DNA from: Flavobacteriales bacterium
GTDB taxonomy: Bacteria > Bacteroidota > Bacteroidia > Flavobacteriales_D > Sanyastnellaceae
Assembly: GCA_947456965.1 (NCBI GenBank)
Contig: CANGTU010000029.1
Coordinates: 1 to 38,243 of the forward strand
Direction: 5' to 3'
Length of the DNA: 38,243 nucleotides
Under the pieces are notes generated by a model. It ran no database searches. It saw only the letters and a program-made list of their open reading frames with translations, and was not told where the DNA came from. This document shows, piece by piece, positions 15,427 through 24,700 of this stretch (positions are counted from its first letter, which is position 1; each line of letters opens with the position of its first letter). The position numbers were made by a program, and so were the translations under genes.

Positions 15427-15706
15427 CTGCACGCTGGAACTGGTCATGATGTGCGAAGCTGGATGTGTCACCCAGGGTTTGTGGCAGAAGGTTTATCCTG
15501 CCCGTTGTCCGGCCAACTCCTCGCATCAATACCACCTGTTCGCGCCCCGTTGCTCCGGAATCATTCTGGCGAAATACATTCTTTCTCAGGATGTGAAACA
15601 ATTAGCAGATATGACGTTTCTTCGCAGTGAATCCAAGGAGGGTAAATACACTTCATCGCTTCTTTTGCTGGCATGAATTAGTTCAGCGCATAATATAATT
15701 ATCCGT

Positions 15707-16624
15707 ATGCAGACCACTTCAGGAATTCTTACGTTGGCCATGTGTTTGATCATCCAGGCTGCGTCGTATGGGCAGGATTACGCAAGTCCTGCGGGGGATG
15801 ATGAATCACCTTCCTTTTTGCAGCTCAATGAGGCTCTTATTAGTTCCGGCGGATTGCTGGAGTATATACCTGCTGCCGGTCAGCGTGAATTTGCCAAGCT
15901 GGCACCGGGGTCGTCTATCCTCGCCCGTGATATCTCACGCTTTTCACAGTTTCCTGGCGTATATGTCGGAGGGAATGCGGTCAGTTTGCAGGCGGGCTTT
16001 TCCATCCGCCGGGCGGATGGGAGTGGTTATCATCCTGGTCGCACGCTTCGATTGGGATTTCATTATTTCAGTCAGCAGCGGTATGGTTACTCGTCATTCA
16101 ATACAGTGACTACACCTTGGGATACCCTTACATCAAGCCAAACGGGTGATCAGTTTTTAGTTGACTCGGCCTTTACGGAAACATATACCTTCCAGCATTG
16201 GGTTGATCATCTGAGGCTTGATGCGGCCCTCGTGTTTCGCACGGTGAGGGAATCACGCTGGTCATGGTTTGGCGGGGTGGGAATGACCTTCGGGCCCAGC
16301 CTGCTCTCGGAGTCGTTCGTAGAGCGAGTGACTTCCCGAAGCACGCGCATCCGCGATTATGGTTCAGGTTATGATCTGGGGAATACGGAAACCGATGCCG
16401 AATCGGAGAGAGAAAACTACACATTGAATACCGTGCTTGGTGGATCCTTGTATATCCCCGCAGGGGTTGACTTCAGGATTGGCAAGCAGCGGGAATTCTG
16501 GAAACCGATCCACCTGTTCTATGAGGTGCGTCCGCAGATTCTCTACACGCGCATTCCCGAGCTTGGAAATTCCGTACGCACCGGTATCCAGCAGGCCATT
16601 GGATTGCGTGTCCGGTGGAAGTAA
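15707..16624 (+). CDS. Predicted outer-membrane beta-barrel protein, unknown function
   Basis: I do not recognise a named family. The 305-residue protein starts with a signal peptide (MQTTSGILTLAMCLIIQAAS, cleavage near YGQ). An N-terminal stretch is followed by alternating polar and hydrophobic strands rich in aromatic residues: GVYVGGNAVSLQAGFSIRRA, RTLRLGFHYFSQQRYGY, HLRLDAALVFRTV, WFGGVGMTFGPSLL, TVLGGSLYIPAGVDFRIG, LFYEVRPQILYTR and the final AIGLRVRWK. These suggest 8-12 transmembrane beta strands. It is transcribed alone and converges on the next gene with 10 nt between stop codons. It may report or transport, but nothing in the context fixes a role. Confidence 0.75.
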   Translation: MQTTSGILTLAMCLIIQAASYGQDYASPAGDDESPSFLQLNEALISSGGLLEYIPAAGQREFAKLAPGSSILARDISRFSQFPGVYVGGNAVSLQAGFSIRRADGSGYHPGRTLRLGFHYFSQQRYGYSSFNTVTTPWDTLTSSQTGDQFLVDSAFTETYTFQHWVDHLRLDAALVFRTVRESRWSWFGGVGMTFGPSLLSESFVERVTSRSTRIRDYGSGYDLGNTETDAESERENYTLNTVLGGSLYIPAGVDFRIGKQREFWKPIHLFYEVRPQILYTRIPELGNSVRTGIQQAIGLRVRWK

Positions 16625-16634
16625 TCAGCCGGAA

Positions 16635-17861
16635 TTATCTAAGGTCGGAAAATATCCTGGTGTTGTCGGCTTCGCTGACCTCGCGGATGTTATCATCATA
16701 ATCGATGAATACCTGAAACGCTTGCAGGTAGTCAGCGATCCATAACTCCGGGAGAATTACCGCTATCACGGTTTCTTCACCCGGTTGGAGAGCAGGTATT
16801 CGGGCCTGTGTATGAAATGGGAGGCCGGATTCGCTGATTTCTCCTGAGCTGAAAATGGCCAGATTAGTCTCGATGGAAGTCGTATTGCCTGTATTGCCCA
16901 CGCGAATGTCGAAGCGCGTGCCACCGACGCGGGATTCTTCCGGAAAAATCCATCGCATGAAGTAAGGGCCTTCAGAGGTGGTCAGGAGTTTCAGGTTCAC
17001 GGTTTGACCGGTCACCCCTTGTTGCGCAACGTCGGGCTGCTCGTATACCGGAAAGATGTCGAAATAGGCTTCGGTGAAGGGCAAAGCCTCATCGCTGAAG
17101 TCCTCGTACATATGCTCGTCGCCGCGAAACTCCTCCGGGTATTCTTCTGTGAATTCATCCGTATAGTCCAACTCTTCTCCGGATTCTTCACAGTACACAG
17201 CGTAGAGTCCCACAAAATCCATGATAGCTGCCACTGCATCTTCCCTCATGATGTCCTGTGTATACATGGCTTTCATCTCTGCGATGGTTTCGCATTCGGA
17301 GTGCACCATGCACCAATCCACATCGAGCATGATCTGGGATGCGATCATTCCCAGCACCCACCAGGCGGCTTCTGAATGTTGGTTTCGGACTACGGCTTCA
17401 TATACAGGGCGGGTAGCATGAATGGGCTGCAGATAGTCATGCATAGCTTTCATATAACTCAGCAGCACCAGATCGTGGTAGAACATTTCCGTCATGACTT
17501 CCGGCAGTTCAGAGCCGGTTTTTTCGGTGAATACCAGAGAGCTGTCGATGACTGCGGGTTCCATCGAATACTTTGCGGCCAGGTGACTGACAAAGCGTCG
17601 GAGGTTGCCGTTTTCTCCAAATCCCAGTGCATTTACCAGAGCTACTTTCTGATCGAGTTCCACGTCGCGGCGATCTATCCAGGTCAGATCTTCTTCGGTC
17701 AGGTCGAAACGGTACACCGACATGACTTCGCGCATTCCGATGATGGCGCTGATGCGAGGCAAATCTGCGTAGGCCTGGGCCAGGAAGATACCTGTGAGAG
17801 GTGTATCGGCGCGTAGTGCGGGAGAGATAAGCAGCAGGATGAAGATCAGGAAGTGGCGCAT
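16635..17861 (-). CDS. Exported protein with C-terminal CARDB-like domain, unknown function
   Basis: The 408-residue protein begins with a signal peptide (MRHFLIFILLLISPALRADT). Residues 25-250 look helical and contain two Cys pairs (WCMVHSEC and YAVYCEESG). They are followed by a very acidic linker (EELDYTDEFTEEYPEEFRGD) of Glu, Asp and Tyr. The last 110 residues resemble a CARDB/Ig-like fold: RFDIRVGNTGNTTS, IPALQPGEETVIAVILPE and FQVFIDYDDNIREVSEADNT, the usual CARDB ending. No T9SS sorting domain is present, so it is probably periplasmic or outer-surface by another route. A -7 box at 17881-17888 suggests its own promoter, although it lies 56 nt downstream of the glycosyltransferase unit in the same orientation. 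Confidence 0.7.
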   Translation of the reverse strand: MRHFLIFILLLISPALRADTPLTGIFLAQAYADLPRISAIIGMREVMSVYRFDLTEEDLTWIDRRDVELDQKVALVNALGFGENGNLRRFVSHLAAKYSMEPAVIDSSLVFTEKTGSELPEVMTEMFYHDLVLLSYMKAMHDYLQPIHATRPVYEAVVRNQHSEAAWWVLGMIASQIMLDVDWCMVHSECETIAEMKAMYTQDIMREDAVAAIMDFVGLYAVYCEESGEELDYTDEFTEEYPEEFRGDEHMYEDFSDEALPFTEAYFDIFPVYEQPDVAQQGVTGQTVNLKLLTTSEGPYFMRWIFPEESRVGGTRFDIRVGNTGNTTSIETNLAIFSSGEISESGLPFHTQARIPALQPGEETVIAVILPELWIADYLQAFQVFIDYDDNIREVSEADNTRIFSDLR

Positions 17862-17880
17862 GTGGAGGGTTTGATCATAA

Positions 17881-17888
17881 CGAAGGTA
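17881..17888 (-). promoter_or_regulatory. -7 element upstream of the CARDB-like gene
   Basis: The minus strand reads TACCTTCG, identical to the boxes of glnN and of the beta-barrel gene at 34.7 kb. A CTG occurs 22 nt upstream in place of TTG. The leader would be about 14 nt. Confidence 0.4.
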
Positions 17889-17917
17889 TCTGTATTCGTT
17901 GGTTCTCGCTCAGGCAT

Positions 17918-19252
17918 TCAGGAGGTCGTCGATGATCTGAATCGGATGATTCCGGCCGGAATGGCCATCATCAGGAGTATGTATTCCGCCGTGATCCATC
18001 CCATGGAGGGATTACCCCCGTAGTGGGAGTAGCTGCATACAACAGTGAAACTCCAGACCACGGGCCACCAGTGCAGTGAGAGATTTCCCAGAGCCACCAG
18101 TGGCAGGATATACCAGGGATGCACGGTAGTGGCACCTATGAGGTAAACGAGCCAGGCGATGAGCAGGCCGCGCCACCACTGTTCCTTCGGATTCCGGTAT
18201 GCAATCATCAGGATGACGATGGCCGAAAGAAGGGCCAGTGCAGGTCCTGTCCATGCGATCAGGTTGTAGCCCTTCCACGCTGTGGTTATGCTTCTCACGA
18301 GAAAATACAGCGAGGCATTGAACTCAAAATGCCGGAAGTAGAGATTCAGACTTTGTGCGAGGTGCGCAATCAGTTCACCATTCAAAAATGGTATGAACAG
18401 GATAACAAGTGTAAGCGCGGTAATACAGGCTGTGATGCCCGTCTTCTTCCAGCCCCATAGCTTCACCAGAAAGGGAAGGGCGATCAACGGCAGCAGCTTC
18501 GTTCCGGCGGCAAGTCCGAGGAGCAGCCCTGAACGCTTGATGTATCGCTGTTCAGCGGCCTGCACAAATGCGACGAGGAAGAAAATCATGATGGTTTCCG
18601 GATGCAGGTTTCCGATGCCTTCCATCACCACGAGTGGGTTCCATGCGAATACACTGGCGAGTCCGGTTGCCATGTTGCGCTGTATAAGCCAGCGATAGAG
18701 CAGGATAATGGTACCGATGTCGAACAGCAGGTAGATGATCCGCACACCGGTAATCCACTGCATGGCCTCTTGTCCGAGTTCATGTCCGAGGCTCCAGATG
18801 CCAAGTGCAACGGGTGGATATACTGTGAACCAGGATGCCGAATTCATGCGCTTCTGCGCCTCTGCAAGATGGGATTCGGAATTCTCGGTTACAGTCCATT
18901 GCTCGGGCTTGGTGAGGTAGGGATTTTCGCCGTGCATCACGAGGTAGCTATCCCACCAGAACCGATGATAGTCATCACTAAGTGCGGGAGGTTGTGTCAT
19001 GACACTCAGCCGGAGGACTACAGCACCGATGAGCACGGCACTCAGCGAGAGACGTGAAGCTACAGTAAGGACCAGCAGGTAGCATGCGAAGGCGACTGTG
19101 AATCCGGTGAGGATATCTGGAAAATCATGCTGCGATAACCGGGAGATACTGAACAGGGATGCCGTGATACCTGTGCCACCGGCCATGGCGGCCGCGGGCC
19201 ACAGACGCCGGAATGGATGGATGATACCCTGAGTTACCTGCGCGCGTGCCAT
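17918..19252 (-). CDS. GT-C family integral-membrane glycosyltransferase (GT87/mannosyltransferase-like)
   Basis: Such enzymes use polyprenyl-phosphate-linked sugars as donors and act on the outer face of the inner membrane. The protein (444 residues from ATG 19252) has about ten hydrophobic segments. An acidic luminal loop between the first segments reads LSDDYHRFWWDSYLVMHGEN, typical of GT-C catalytic loops, and is followed by a conserved NPYL. Further features are WFTVYPPVALGIW, the FAWNPLVVMEGIGNLHPETI block, LGLAAGTKLLPLIALPFLVK and TTVHPWYILPLVALGN, all usual for GT87/DUF2029-like proteins. The frame extends to 19483, but that part overlaps the upstream gene. ATG 19252 overlaps its end by 19 nt, implying coupling. 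The sugar and acceptor are unknown. Confidence 0.8.
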   Translation of the reverse strand: MARAQVTQGIIHPFRRLWPAAAMAGGTGITASLFSISRLSQHDFPDILTGFTVAFACYLLVLTVASRLSLSAVLIGAVVLRLSVMTQPPALSDDYHRFWWDSYLVMHGENPYLTKPEQWTVTENSESHLAEAQKRMNSASWFTVYPPVALGIWSLGHELGQEAMQWITGVRIIYLLFDIGTIILLYRWLIQRNMATGLASVFAWNPLVVMEGIGNLHPETIMIFFLVAFVQAAEQRYIKRSGLLLGLAAGTKLLPLIALPFLVKLWGWKKTGITACITALTLVILFIPFLNGELIAHLAQSLNLYFRHFEFNASLYFLVRSITTAWKGYNLIAWTGPALALLSAIVILMIAYRNPKEQWWRGLLIAWLVYLIGATTVHPWYILPLVALGNLSLHWWPVVWSFTVVCSYSHYGGNPSMGWITAEYILLMMAIPAGIIRFRSSTTS

Positions 19253-20688
19253 AGAGACAGAGCTGAAACGAGGGTAAAACCGATGGCCAGCATGAGGTGA
19301 AACGGAATGAGGGCGGTGACTCCGCTGCTCAGGCCCCACGCTGTAGCTGCGAAGAATCCAAAGCCTGTGAGGGCCTCTGCAGTTGCTATGGGTGGAAACT
19401 GACGAGGCGAGTACGATCGGTTTCCCGCAATTTCGCCGGCGTGCTTGGGTGTGCGAATGAATGGAGATGGCCTGCCTGCCCATCCGAGTAACACGGCCCG
19501 CGCTTGATGCAGAGAAAGGCCGAGGTTTATAACGAGAAACGCCGGAAAGAGCAGCAGAGCCTGACCCATTTGGCGGGGATTACCGGCGTATGCGCTGGTG
19601 AAAGTCCATGCGAAGAAGATGGTGGGCAGGAAGAACCCTCCCGCGATACCAACCGCAGTTTGAAGTCCGGCATTCTCGCGCAGAAGTGGAAGCATGACTA
19701 CGCTGGCTGCAGCGGCTGTGATGATGCACAGGAATAGCGATGCATTGGCGAGATGCATGATGCCGTGGAACTTGTGCAGAATCCTGAGGTTGGCAGCGCG
19801 CAGCAGGGAGATGCTGTTTTTGCGTGCACATTCAGCGGCTCCTTTGGTCCAGCGGAATTGTTGCGAGCGGATCGCAGGCATGTCTTCAGGTAATTCGGCA
19901 GGCACCTCGAGAAAGGGGAGGTAGATCAATTTCCAGCCGGCGAGCTGAGCCCGGTAGCTGAGGTCGAGGTCTTCTGTCAGGGTATCGCTTTGCCATCCTC
20001 CTGCCTGTTCAATGGCTTCACGTCGCCAGATACCTGCTGTGCCATTGAAATTGATGAAATATCCGGCTGCATTTCGCCCACCCTGCTCCACGGTGAAGTG
20101 CGCATCGAGGGCGAGTGCCTGGAGCCGGGTGAGCAGGGAAGTGCTTCTGTTCAGGTGAGTCCAGCGCGCCTGTACCATGCCATTGCGGGAATCGGCGAGC
20201 AGGAAGGGAAGGGCAGTCTTCAGGAAATGCGGAGGAGGGATGAAGTCGGCATCGAAGATTGCGATGAAGCGATCTGCGGTGAGTTCCAGTCCATGCGCGA
20301 GAGCACCTGCTTTGAAACCAATGCGGTGGTTCCGGTGGATGAATACAGATCTCAGGCCCGCTTCATTCAGTTGTTGCACGGCGTCTGACGCCAGAGAAGC
20401 GGTATCATCGGTACTGTCATCGAGGACCTGAATCAGCATCCGGTCGTGCGGATAGTCGAGCCGGCTGCAGGCCTCGATAATGCGTCGCGCAACGAAACGT
20501 TCATTGAAGAGTGGCAACTGGATCGTTACATGAGGCCATTCCTCTGCCGGAGGCACTTGCGCATGCATCAGGCGTTTGCGGCTGCCTATCCACCGGATGG
20601 ACAGTGCAAGCTGCACGATACTATAAACCGCAATCAGCCCCATGGATAAAGCGTACAGCGCCAGCGCGATGATTGCCGGAATGGTCAC
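19234..20688 (-). CDS. Membrane-bound processive-type glycosyltransferase family 2 (cellulose-synthase-like)
   Basis: The protein has 484 residues and starts at GTG 20688 in a GTGA overlap with the upstream stop. One N-terminal TM segment (residues 4-32) is followed by a cytosolic GT-A domain with VTIQLPLFNERFVARRIIEA, VLDDSTDDT, the DxD motif in AIFDADFIPP, TEDLDLSYRAQLAGW, and Q-x-x-R-W in RSQQFRWTKGAAE. Several C-terminal TM segments come next. This matches the bacterial cellulose-synthase/mannan-synthase-like group (CESA_CaSu_A2 type). That group transfers from a nucleotide sugar and may extrude or transfer to a lipid acceptor. No BcsB or PilZ domain is found nearby, so cellulose synthesis is unlikely. 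The neighbours are a DPM-like GT2 upstream and a GT-C enzyme downstream. Confidence 0.85.
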   Translation of the reverse strand: MTIPAIIALALYALSMGLIAVYSIVQLALSIRWIGSRKRLMHAQVPPAEEWPHVTIQLPLFNERFVARRIIEACSRLDYPHDRMLIQVLDDSTDDTASLASDAVQQLNEAGLRSVFIHRNHRIGFKAGALAHGLELTADRFIAIFDADFIPPPHFLKTALPFLLADSRNGMVQARWTHLNRSTSLLTRLQALALDAHFTVEQGGRNAAGYFINFNGTAGIWRREAIEQAGGWQSDTLTEDLDLSYRAQLAGWKLIYLPFLEVPAELPEDMPAIRSQQFRWTKGAAECARKNSISLLRAANLRILHKFHGIMHLANASLFLCIITAAAASVVMLPLLRENAGLQTAVGIAGGFFLPTIFFAWTFTSAYAGNPRQMGQALLLFPAFLVINLGLSLHQARAVLLGWAGRPSPFIRTPKHAGEIAGNRSYSPRQFPPIATAEALTGFGFFAATAWGLSSGVTALIPFHLMLAIGFTLVSALSLWHARR

Positions 20689-21419
20689 GGGCGCAAGCTA
20701 TGGATGAGAATGGTGGTGATGATCTTGTATCCGGCGAGGATGGTTCCCTTGATGGTTCCACTCACCTTGCTGGTGCCGATACGCCTGCGGTAACTCACGG
20801 GCACCTCGGTGCATCGCAAGCCCTTGCGCAGCGCCCGCACTTGCATTTCCACGGTCCAGCCGTAGGTTTTATCGCGCATGCCCAGACTGCAGAGCGCTTC
20901 CGTGCGCAGGGCGCGGAACGGCCCGAGATCGGTGAAGCGAAAGCCGAAGAGGATATGGATCATGCGCGTAGCGAGCCAGTTGCCGAATACCTGAGGCACA
21001 GTCATAGAGCCCTTTTCACGATGGCCTGCGGCCCTGGATCCGATGACCAGGTCGGCTGCACCGTGGACCAGAGGCTCAATCAGCTGAGCCATTTCATCCG
21101 CATCATCGCTGAAATCACCATCCATAAAAACCACGAAATCAGGTGGTGGCTGATGGTTGGTGATGACTTCTATTCCCTTGAGGCATGCATATCCATAACC
21201 CCGCCTTTCTTCGTGAAATACCAGAGCGCCTGCAGCCGCTGCGATCTCTGCTGTGCGGTCGGTGGATCCATTATCCACAACTACCACATGACGCACGAAA
21301 GGATGTCGGATACCAGTGACAACCTGCTCCATGGCGGGCGCTTCGTTGAAAGCAGGGATGATGACATCGACGATGGGCAGCCGGTTCATATCGTGGGGTA
21401 AAGATAGCCGCCTCTTCAT
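20685..21419 (-). CDS. Glycosyltransferase family 2, dolichyl-phosphate-mannose/glucose synthase-like
   Basis: The protein probably transfers a sugar from a nucleotide donor to polyprenyl phosphate, making the donor for a GT-C enzyme such as the one encoded two genes downstream. The GT-A motifs are clear: VDVIIPAFNEA, VVVVDNGSTDRTAEIA, GYGYACLKG, the DxD motif in FMDGDFSDDADEM, and DLVIGSRAAG. The late block GTSKVSGTIKGTILAGYKI resembles the C-terminal part of DPM/UDP-glucose-type GT2 enzymes without added TM helices. The start is uncertain: TTG 21440, ATG 21419 and ATG 21389 (MNRLPIVDVII) all fit. A TATCTTTA box at 21399-21406 would favour 21389. The stop overlaps the next gene by 4 nt. Confidence 0.82.
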   Translation of the reverse strand: MKRRLSLPHDMNRLPIVDVIIPAFNEAPAMEQVVTGIRHPFVRHVVVVDNGSTDRTAEIAAAAGALVFHEERRGYGYACLKGIEVITNHQPPPDFVVFMDGDFSDDADEMAQLIEPLVHGAADLVIGSRAAGHREKGSMTVPQVFGNWLATRMIHILFGFRFTDLGPFRALRTEALCSLGMRDKTYGWTVEMQVRALRKGLRCTEVPVSYRRRIGTSKVSGTIKGTILAGYKIITTILIHSLRP

Positions 21420-21656
21420 GAGCCTCTTTTGTTTCTTCAAGGTGAATCAGAACAATCTATAGTGTTAAACCAGTCGGCCCTGGCAGATCTTAATTGTTAA
21501 GCCGATGTGATTTGATGCCGATGTCAGATCTGCGAGTCGGTTTGTGTTACCGGGGTATCATGTTGGCTCGCGCAAAACTCCATGGCTATATAACGATGGC
21601 TTAATAACCTGTCCACACCACAGGAAATTCCTTTGCGCACACCTAAACTGGTTTCT

Positions 21657-24600
21657 ATGCGGGCGTGGATGCTCATTTGTTCGATTGTTTTGATGGCTCA
21701 GTTCTCCGCGCAGGCTCAGGGCATTGTGAGGGGAAAAGTCTTCGATGAGCAGGGCATGGGATTGCCCGGAGCGATCATCCGGTTGAAGGAAGATCCGGCC
21801 GTTGGAACCGGCACCGACTTCGATGGTCATTATTCGCTCGAAATCAAGTCCACCACGCCGGTAACGCTATCCGTTTCGTACACGGGGTATGAAACTCAGG
21901 AGAATCAGGTCAATCCGATCAATGGAGAAGTGGTGCTGGTCAATTTCGACATGGCTGTGCGTGGAGTTGACATAGGCACTGAGGTGGTGGTTGAAGGCAA
22001 AGCCAATAAGGCCAATGACTACCACATGGAGAGGATGAAGCAGAACTCCGCCACCAACATAGACTATATCTCTCAGGAAACGGCGCGTAAAGCCGGTGAC
22101 TCACGAGTCTCGGACGCGGTGCGCAGAGTACCAGGAGTGACCACGGTAGGCAGTTTTGTATCTGTGCGCGGATTAGCCGACCGCTACATCAAGACCACAG
22201 TGAACGGATCACGCATTCCCACGCTCGATCCTTTCACGAATAACTTCCGTCTCGACTTATTTCCGACCGGGCTTATTGATAATCTGGTGATCACCAAGAC
22301 CCTCAATCCCGACCTCCCCGGAGACTGGGCGGGAGCATATCTCTCTATCAACACCAAGGACTATCCCGACCAGCTCATGGTGGAGGTGAGCACTTCATTC
22401 GGGTACACCGCCCAGACCACCTTCCGGGATATCATCACCTCCAGGAAGAGCCGCACAGACTGGTTGGGCTTCGACAATGACCTGCGGGATATTCCCGAGG
22501 GGGTGGGGCGTGACCAGACCACCTTTCCCTTTCTTGTGAATCCCGGCTTGTATGAGCAGTTCGTAGCACTCGGGTTGTCCGATGACCTCGCCGCTTATGG
22601 CATTACTTCTCAATCCCCCATTCCCGTTGGCGGCGCGTTTCATCAGCTCGCACTCGTTGAGTTGGGATATCTGGGAGCAGCTCAGTTCAACAACCAGGAA
22701 TTTGTGAATGGTGCGATCGCTACCTACAACCAGAACCATCCTTACCAGGACTTCTTTCGTTACTACAATCAGGATCTTGAAGACATTGCCTTCAAGTTTG
22801 GCAATGACACCTGGTTCACGCGCCGCGATGTAGCACCGCTGAATGTAGGGCAGACCATCACTGTCGGGAATCAGAAGAAGGTATTCAACCGGGATCTCGG
22901 ATTCATTTTTGGTTTTCGCTATGCATCGACCACGGATTACGATCCCAACGCTACCATTCAGCGAACACTGGAGCCGGAAGACTTCACCCCTTCCGACGGA
23001 AGGGATGAGCCGAGCCGGGAGTTCCTGATCGACATGGAAAGCAGTGTCGAGAACCGCGGATGGAGCGCTCTGGCCAATTTGTCGTACAAGCTCAGCCCCA
23101 ACCATACCATCTCTTTTCTTTTCATGCCGAATGTGAACGGCGAGAATCAGGCCCGGCGTTATGAAGGATTTGACGATGATATCGTTCAGTCTTCCGAGAT
23201 CCTCATTGGAGATGACCAGATTTACGAAGAGCGCAGACAGCTGATCTACCAGTATTCCTCCACCCACTATTTCCCTGCTTCGAAGATCCGTGTGGATGCT
23301 GATGCCTCTTATACGAGTGGCCGGAGAAACATCCTTGATTTCAAGGCGCTCGACTATCTCTATGACTTCAGCATTGAGCAGTATGTATTTCGGCCAACCA
23401 CGGCTCCCACCAGGATATTCCGGTACATGGATGAGCGATTGCTGGACACCCGCATCAGTGCAGAGATTCCCATTGGGGATGAATCCAGGCCCAAGGTCAA
23501 GCTGAAGATTGGCGGCGCATACCAGCGGAATGTCCGCGAATCGCAGCAGGTGATTTACAATGTGCGGGGCATTGGAGGCTTGATTGTGGATGATCCGACT
23601 GAACTGTTTACCCCTGAGCGTTTTCGCATCAATGAATTTGGTTTTACACTCAATTACGAGAGTATTTCTAACTTCCTGGACAACGATATTTCATTCAGTG
23701 ACGTGATGGCTGGCTTTGCCATGGCCGATTGCCAGCCGTTCAAAAAGCTGCGAGTGGTTGGAGGTTTGCGGGTCGAGACCACGGATATGCTCACTGATAT
23801 CCGTCGCTACTATGATCTCGGTCTGCCCGCCAATGATCCTGGGCGACAGGCGACGGCCGGACAGCTTGCTAACCCGGGTACCATTGAGCAGGTTGATTTC
23901 CTGCCCAGCGTCAATGTCATTTATAAACTGAAAGAAACCGACGTGCGGATCAGCAATCTCCGCGCTAATGTGAGCCGCTCACTTGCCCGTCCCGGCTTCC
24001 GTGAGTTGTCAGCAGTTGCCCTGCTCGACTATGAATTCCGAGCAGCTGTTTTGGGCAATCCCAGCCTGAAGATGGTGTCCATCACCAACTATGACCTCAG
24101 GTATGAGAGCTACTTCTCCAATTCCCGATCCTTCTCAGTCAGCGTCTTTTATAAGGATTTCGACAACCACATTGAACTCTACCGGACAGCTACCGGATTC
24201 TTCTCGTGGCAGAATGCCCCCAACTCATTCATCTACGGACTTGAGCTGGAAGGCCGTCAGAAGATAGCTGAATACCTCGACCTGCGGGGAAATCTCACCC
24301 TGATGAAATCGCAAACCACCATCTTCGAGCCGGTGGAGGATACCCGGGCGATGTTCGGCCAGGCACCCTATGTGGTGAATGTGATGGCCATCTATACCTG
24401 GCAGAAGAAGAATGTGGATTGTACGGTTTCATTCAACCGCCAGGGCCCGAAGCTCGCAGTAGTCAATTCAGCCACTGCCCTCATTCCCGATGTGTATGAA
24501 GTGCCACGGAATATGCTTGACGTTCGCATCGCCAAGAAACTCGGTGAGCATTTTACGGTGAGCGTTGGAGCCAACGACCTGCTCAATTCACCCATCCGCA

Positions 24601-24695
24601 GGTCATATGATTTCGCTAATGGCGGTTATCTCGTGGATTTTGACCGGCAAACTTTTGGCACCACATACAATTTCACCTTCACCTACAAACTCTGA
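21657..24695 (+). CDS. TonB-dependent outer-membrane receptor with N-terminal carboxypeptidase-regulatory-like domain
   Basis: The protein imports a substrate across the outer membrane using TonB/ExbBD energy. A signal peptide (MRAWMLICSIVLMAQFSAQA) is followed by a CarboxypepD-regulatory-like domain of about 85 residues (GIVRGKVFDEQGMGLPGAII, then TDFDGHYSLEI, VSYTGYETQ). The plug domain contains VSDAVRRVPGVTTVGSFVSV, RGLADRYIKTTVNGSRIPT and PDLPGDWAGAYLSINTKD. A 22-strand-type barrel ends FGTTYNFTFTYKL. An alternative TTG start at 21633 follows an AGGAAA; ATG 21657 gives the cleaner signal peptide. No SusD partner is nearby, so this is not a standard glycan-uptake pair. It is followed 5 nt later by the first gene of the ETYY-domain family. 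The upstream 237 nt (21420-21656), which separates it from the divergent glycosyltransferase unit, holds no clear promoter box. Confidence 0.92.
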   Translation: MRAWMLICSIVLMAQFSAQAQGIVRGKVFDEQGMGLPGAIIRLKEDPAVGTGTDFDGHYSLEIKSTTPVTLSVSYTGYETQENQVNPINGEVVLVNFDMAVRGVDIGTEVVVEGKANKANDYHMERMKQNSATNIDYISQETARKAGDSRVSDAVRRVPGVTTVGSFVSVRGLADRYIKTTVNGSRIPTLDPFTNNFRLDLFPTGLIDNLVITKTLNPDLPGDWAGAYLSINTKDYPDQLMVEVSTSFGYTAQTTFRDIITSRKSRTDWLGFDNDLRDIPEGVGRDQTTFPFLVNPGLYEQFVALGLSDDLAAYGITSQSPIPVGGAFHQLALVELGYLGAAQFNNQEFVNGAIATYNQNHPYQDFFRYYNQDLEDIAFKFGNDTWFTRRDVAPLNVGQTITVGNQKKVFNRDLGFIFGFRYASTTDYDPNATIQRTLEPEDFTPSDGRDEPSREFLIDMESSVENRGWSALANLSYKLSPNHTISFLFMPNVNGENQARRYEGFDDDIVQSSEILIGDDQIYEERRQLIYQYSSTHYFPASKIRVDADASYTSGRRNILDFKALDYLYDFSIEQYVFRPTTAPTRIFRYMDERLLDTRISAEIPIGDESRPKVKLKIGGAYQRNVRESQQVIYNVRGIGGLIVDDPTELFTPERFRINEFGFTLNYESISNFLDNDISFSDVMAGFAMADCQPFKKLRVVGGLRVETTDMLTDIRRYYDLGLPANDPGRQATAGQLANPGTIEQVDFLPSVNVIYKLKETDVRISNLRANVSRSLARPGFRELSAVALLDYEFRAAVLGNPSLKMVSITNYDLRYESYFSNSRSFSVSVFYKDFDNHIELYRTATGFFSWQNAPNSFIYGLELEGRQKIAEYLDLRGNLTLMKSQTTIFEPVEDTRAMFGQAPYVVNVMAIYTWQKKNVDCTVSFNRQGPKLAVVNSATALIPDVYEVPRNMLDVRIAKKLGEHFTVSVGANDLLNSPIRRSYDFANGGYLVDFDRQTFGTTYNFTFTYKL

Positions 24696-24700
24696 CCGAA

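Noticed and set aside
15386-15676. Short frames on both strands between tRNA-Arg and the predicted outer-membrane protein
   Set aside because: They overlap each other and the tRNA terminator, and have no signal peptide, domain or promoter box.
19234-20688. Bacterial cellulose synthase operon
   Set aside because: The catalytic motifs fit the broader family, but PilZ, BcsB, BcsC and BcsZ are missing and the neighbours are lipid-linked-sugar enzymes.
22395-23267. 290-residue open frame antisense to the TonB-dependent receptor
   Set aside because: It is fully covered by the receptor and shows no start signal or family resemblance.
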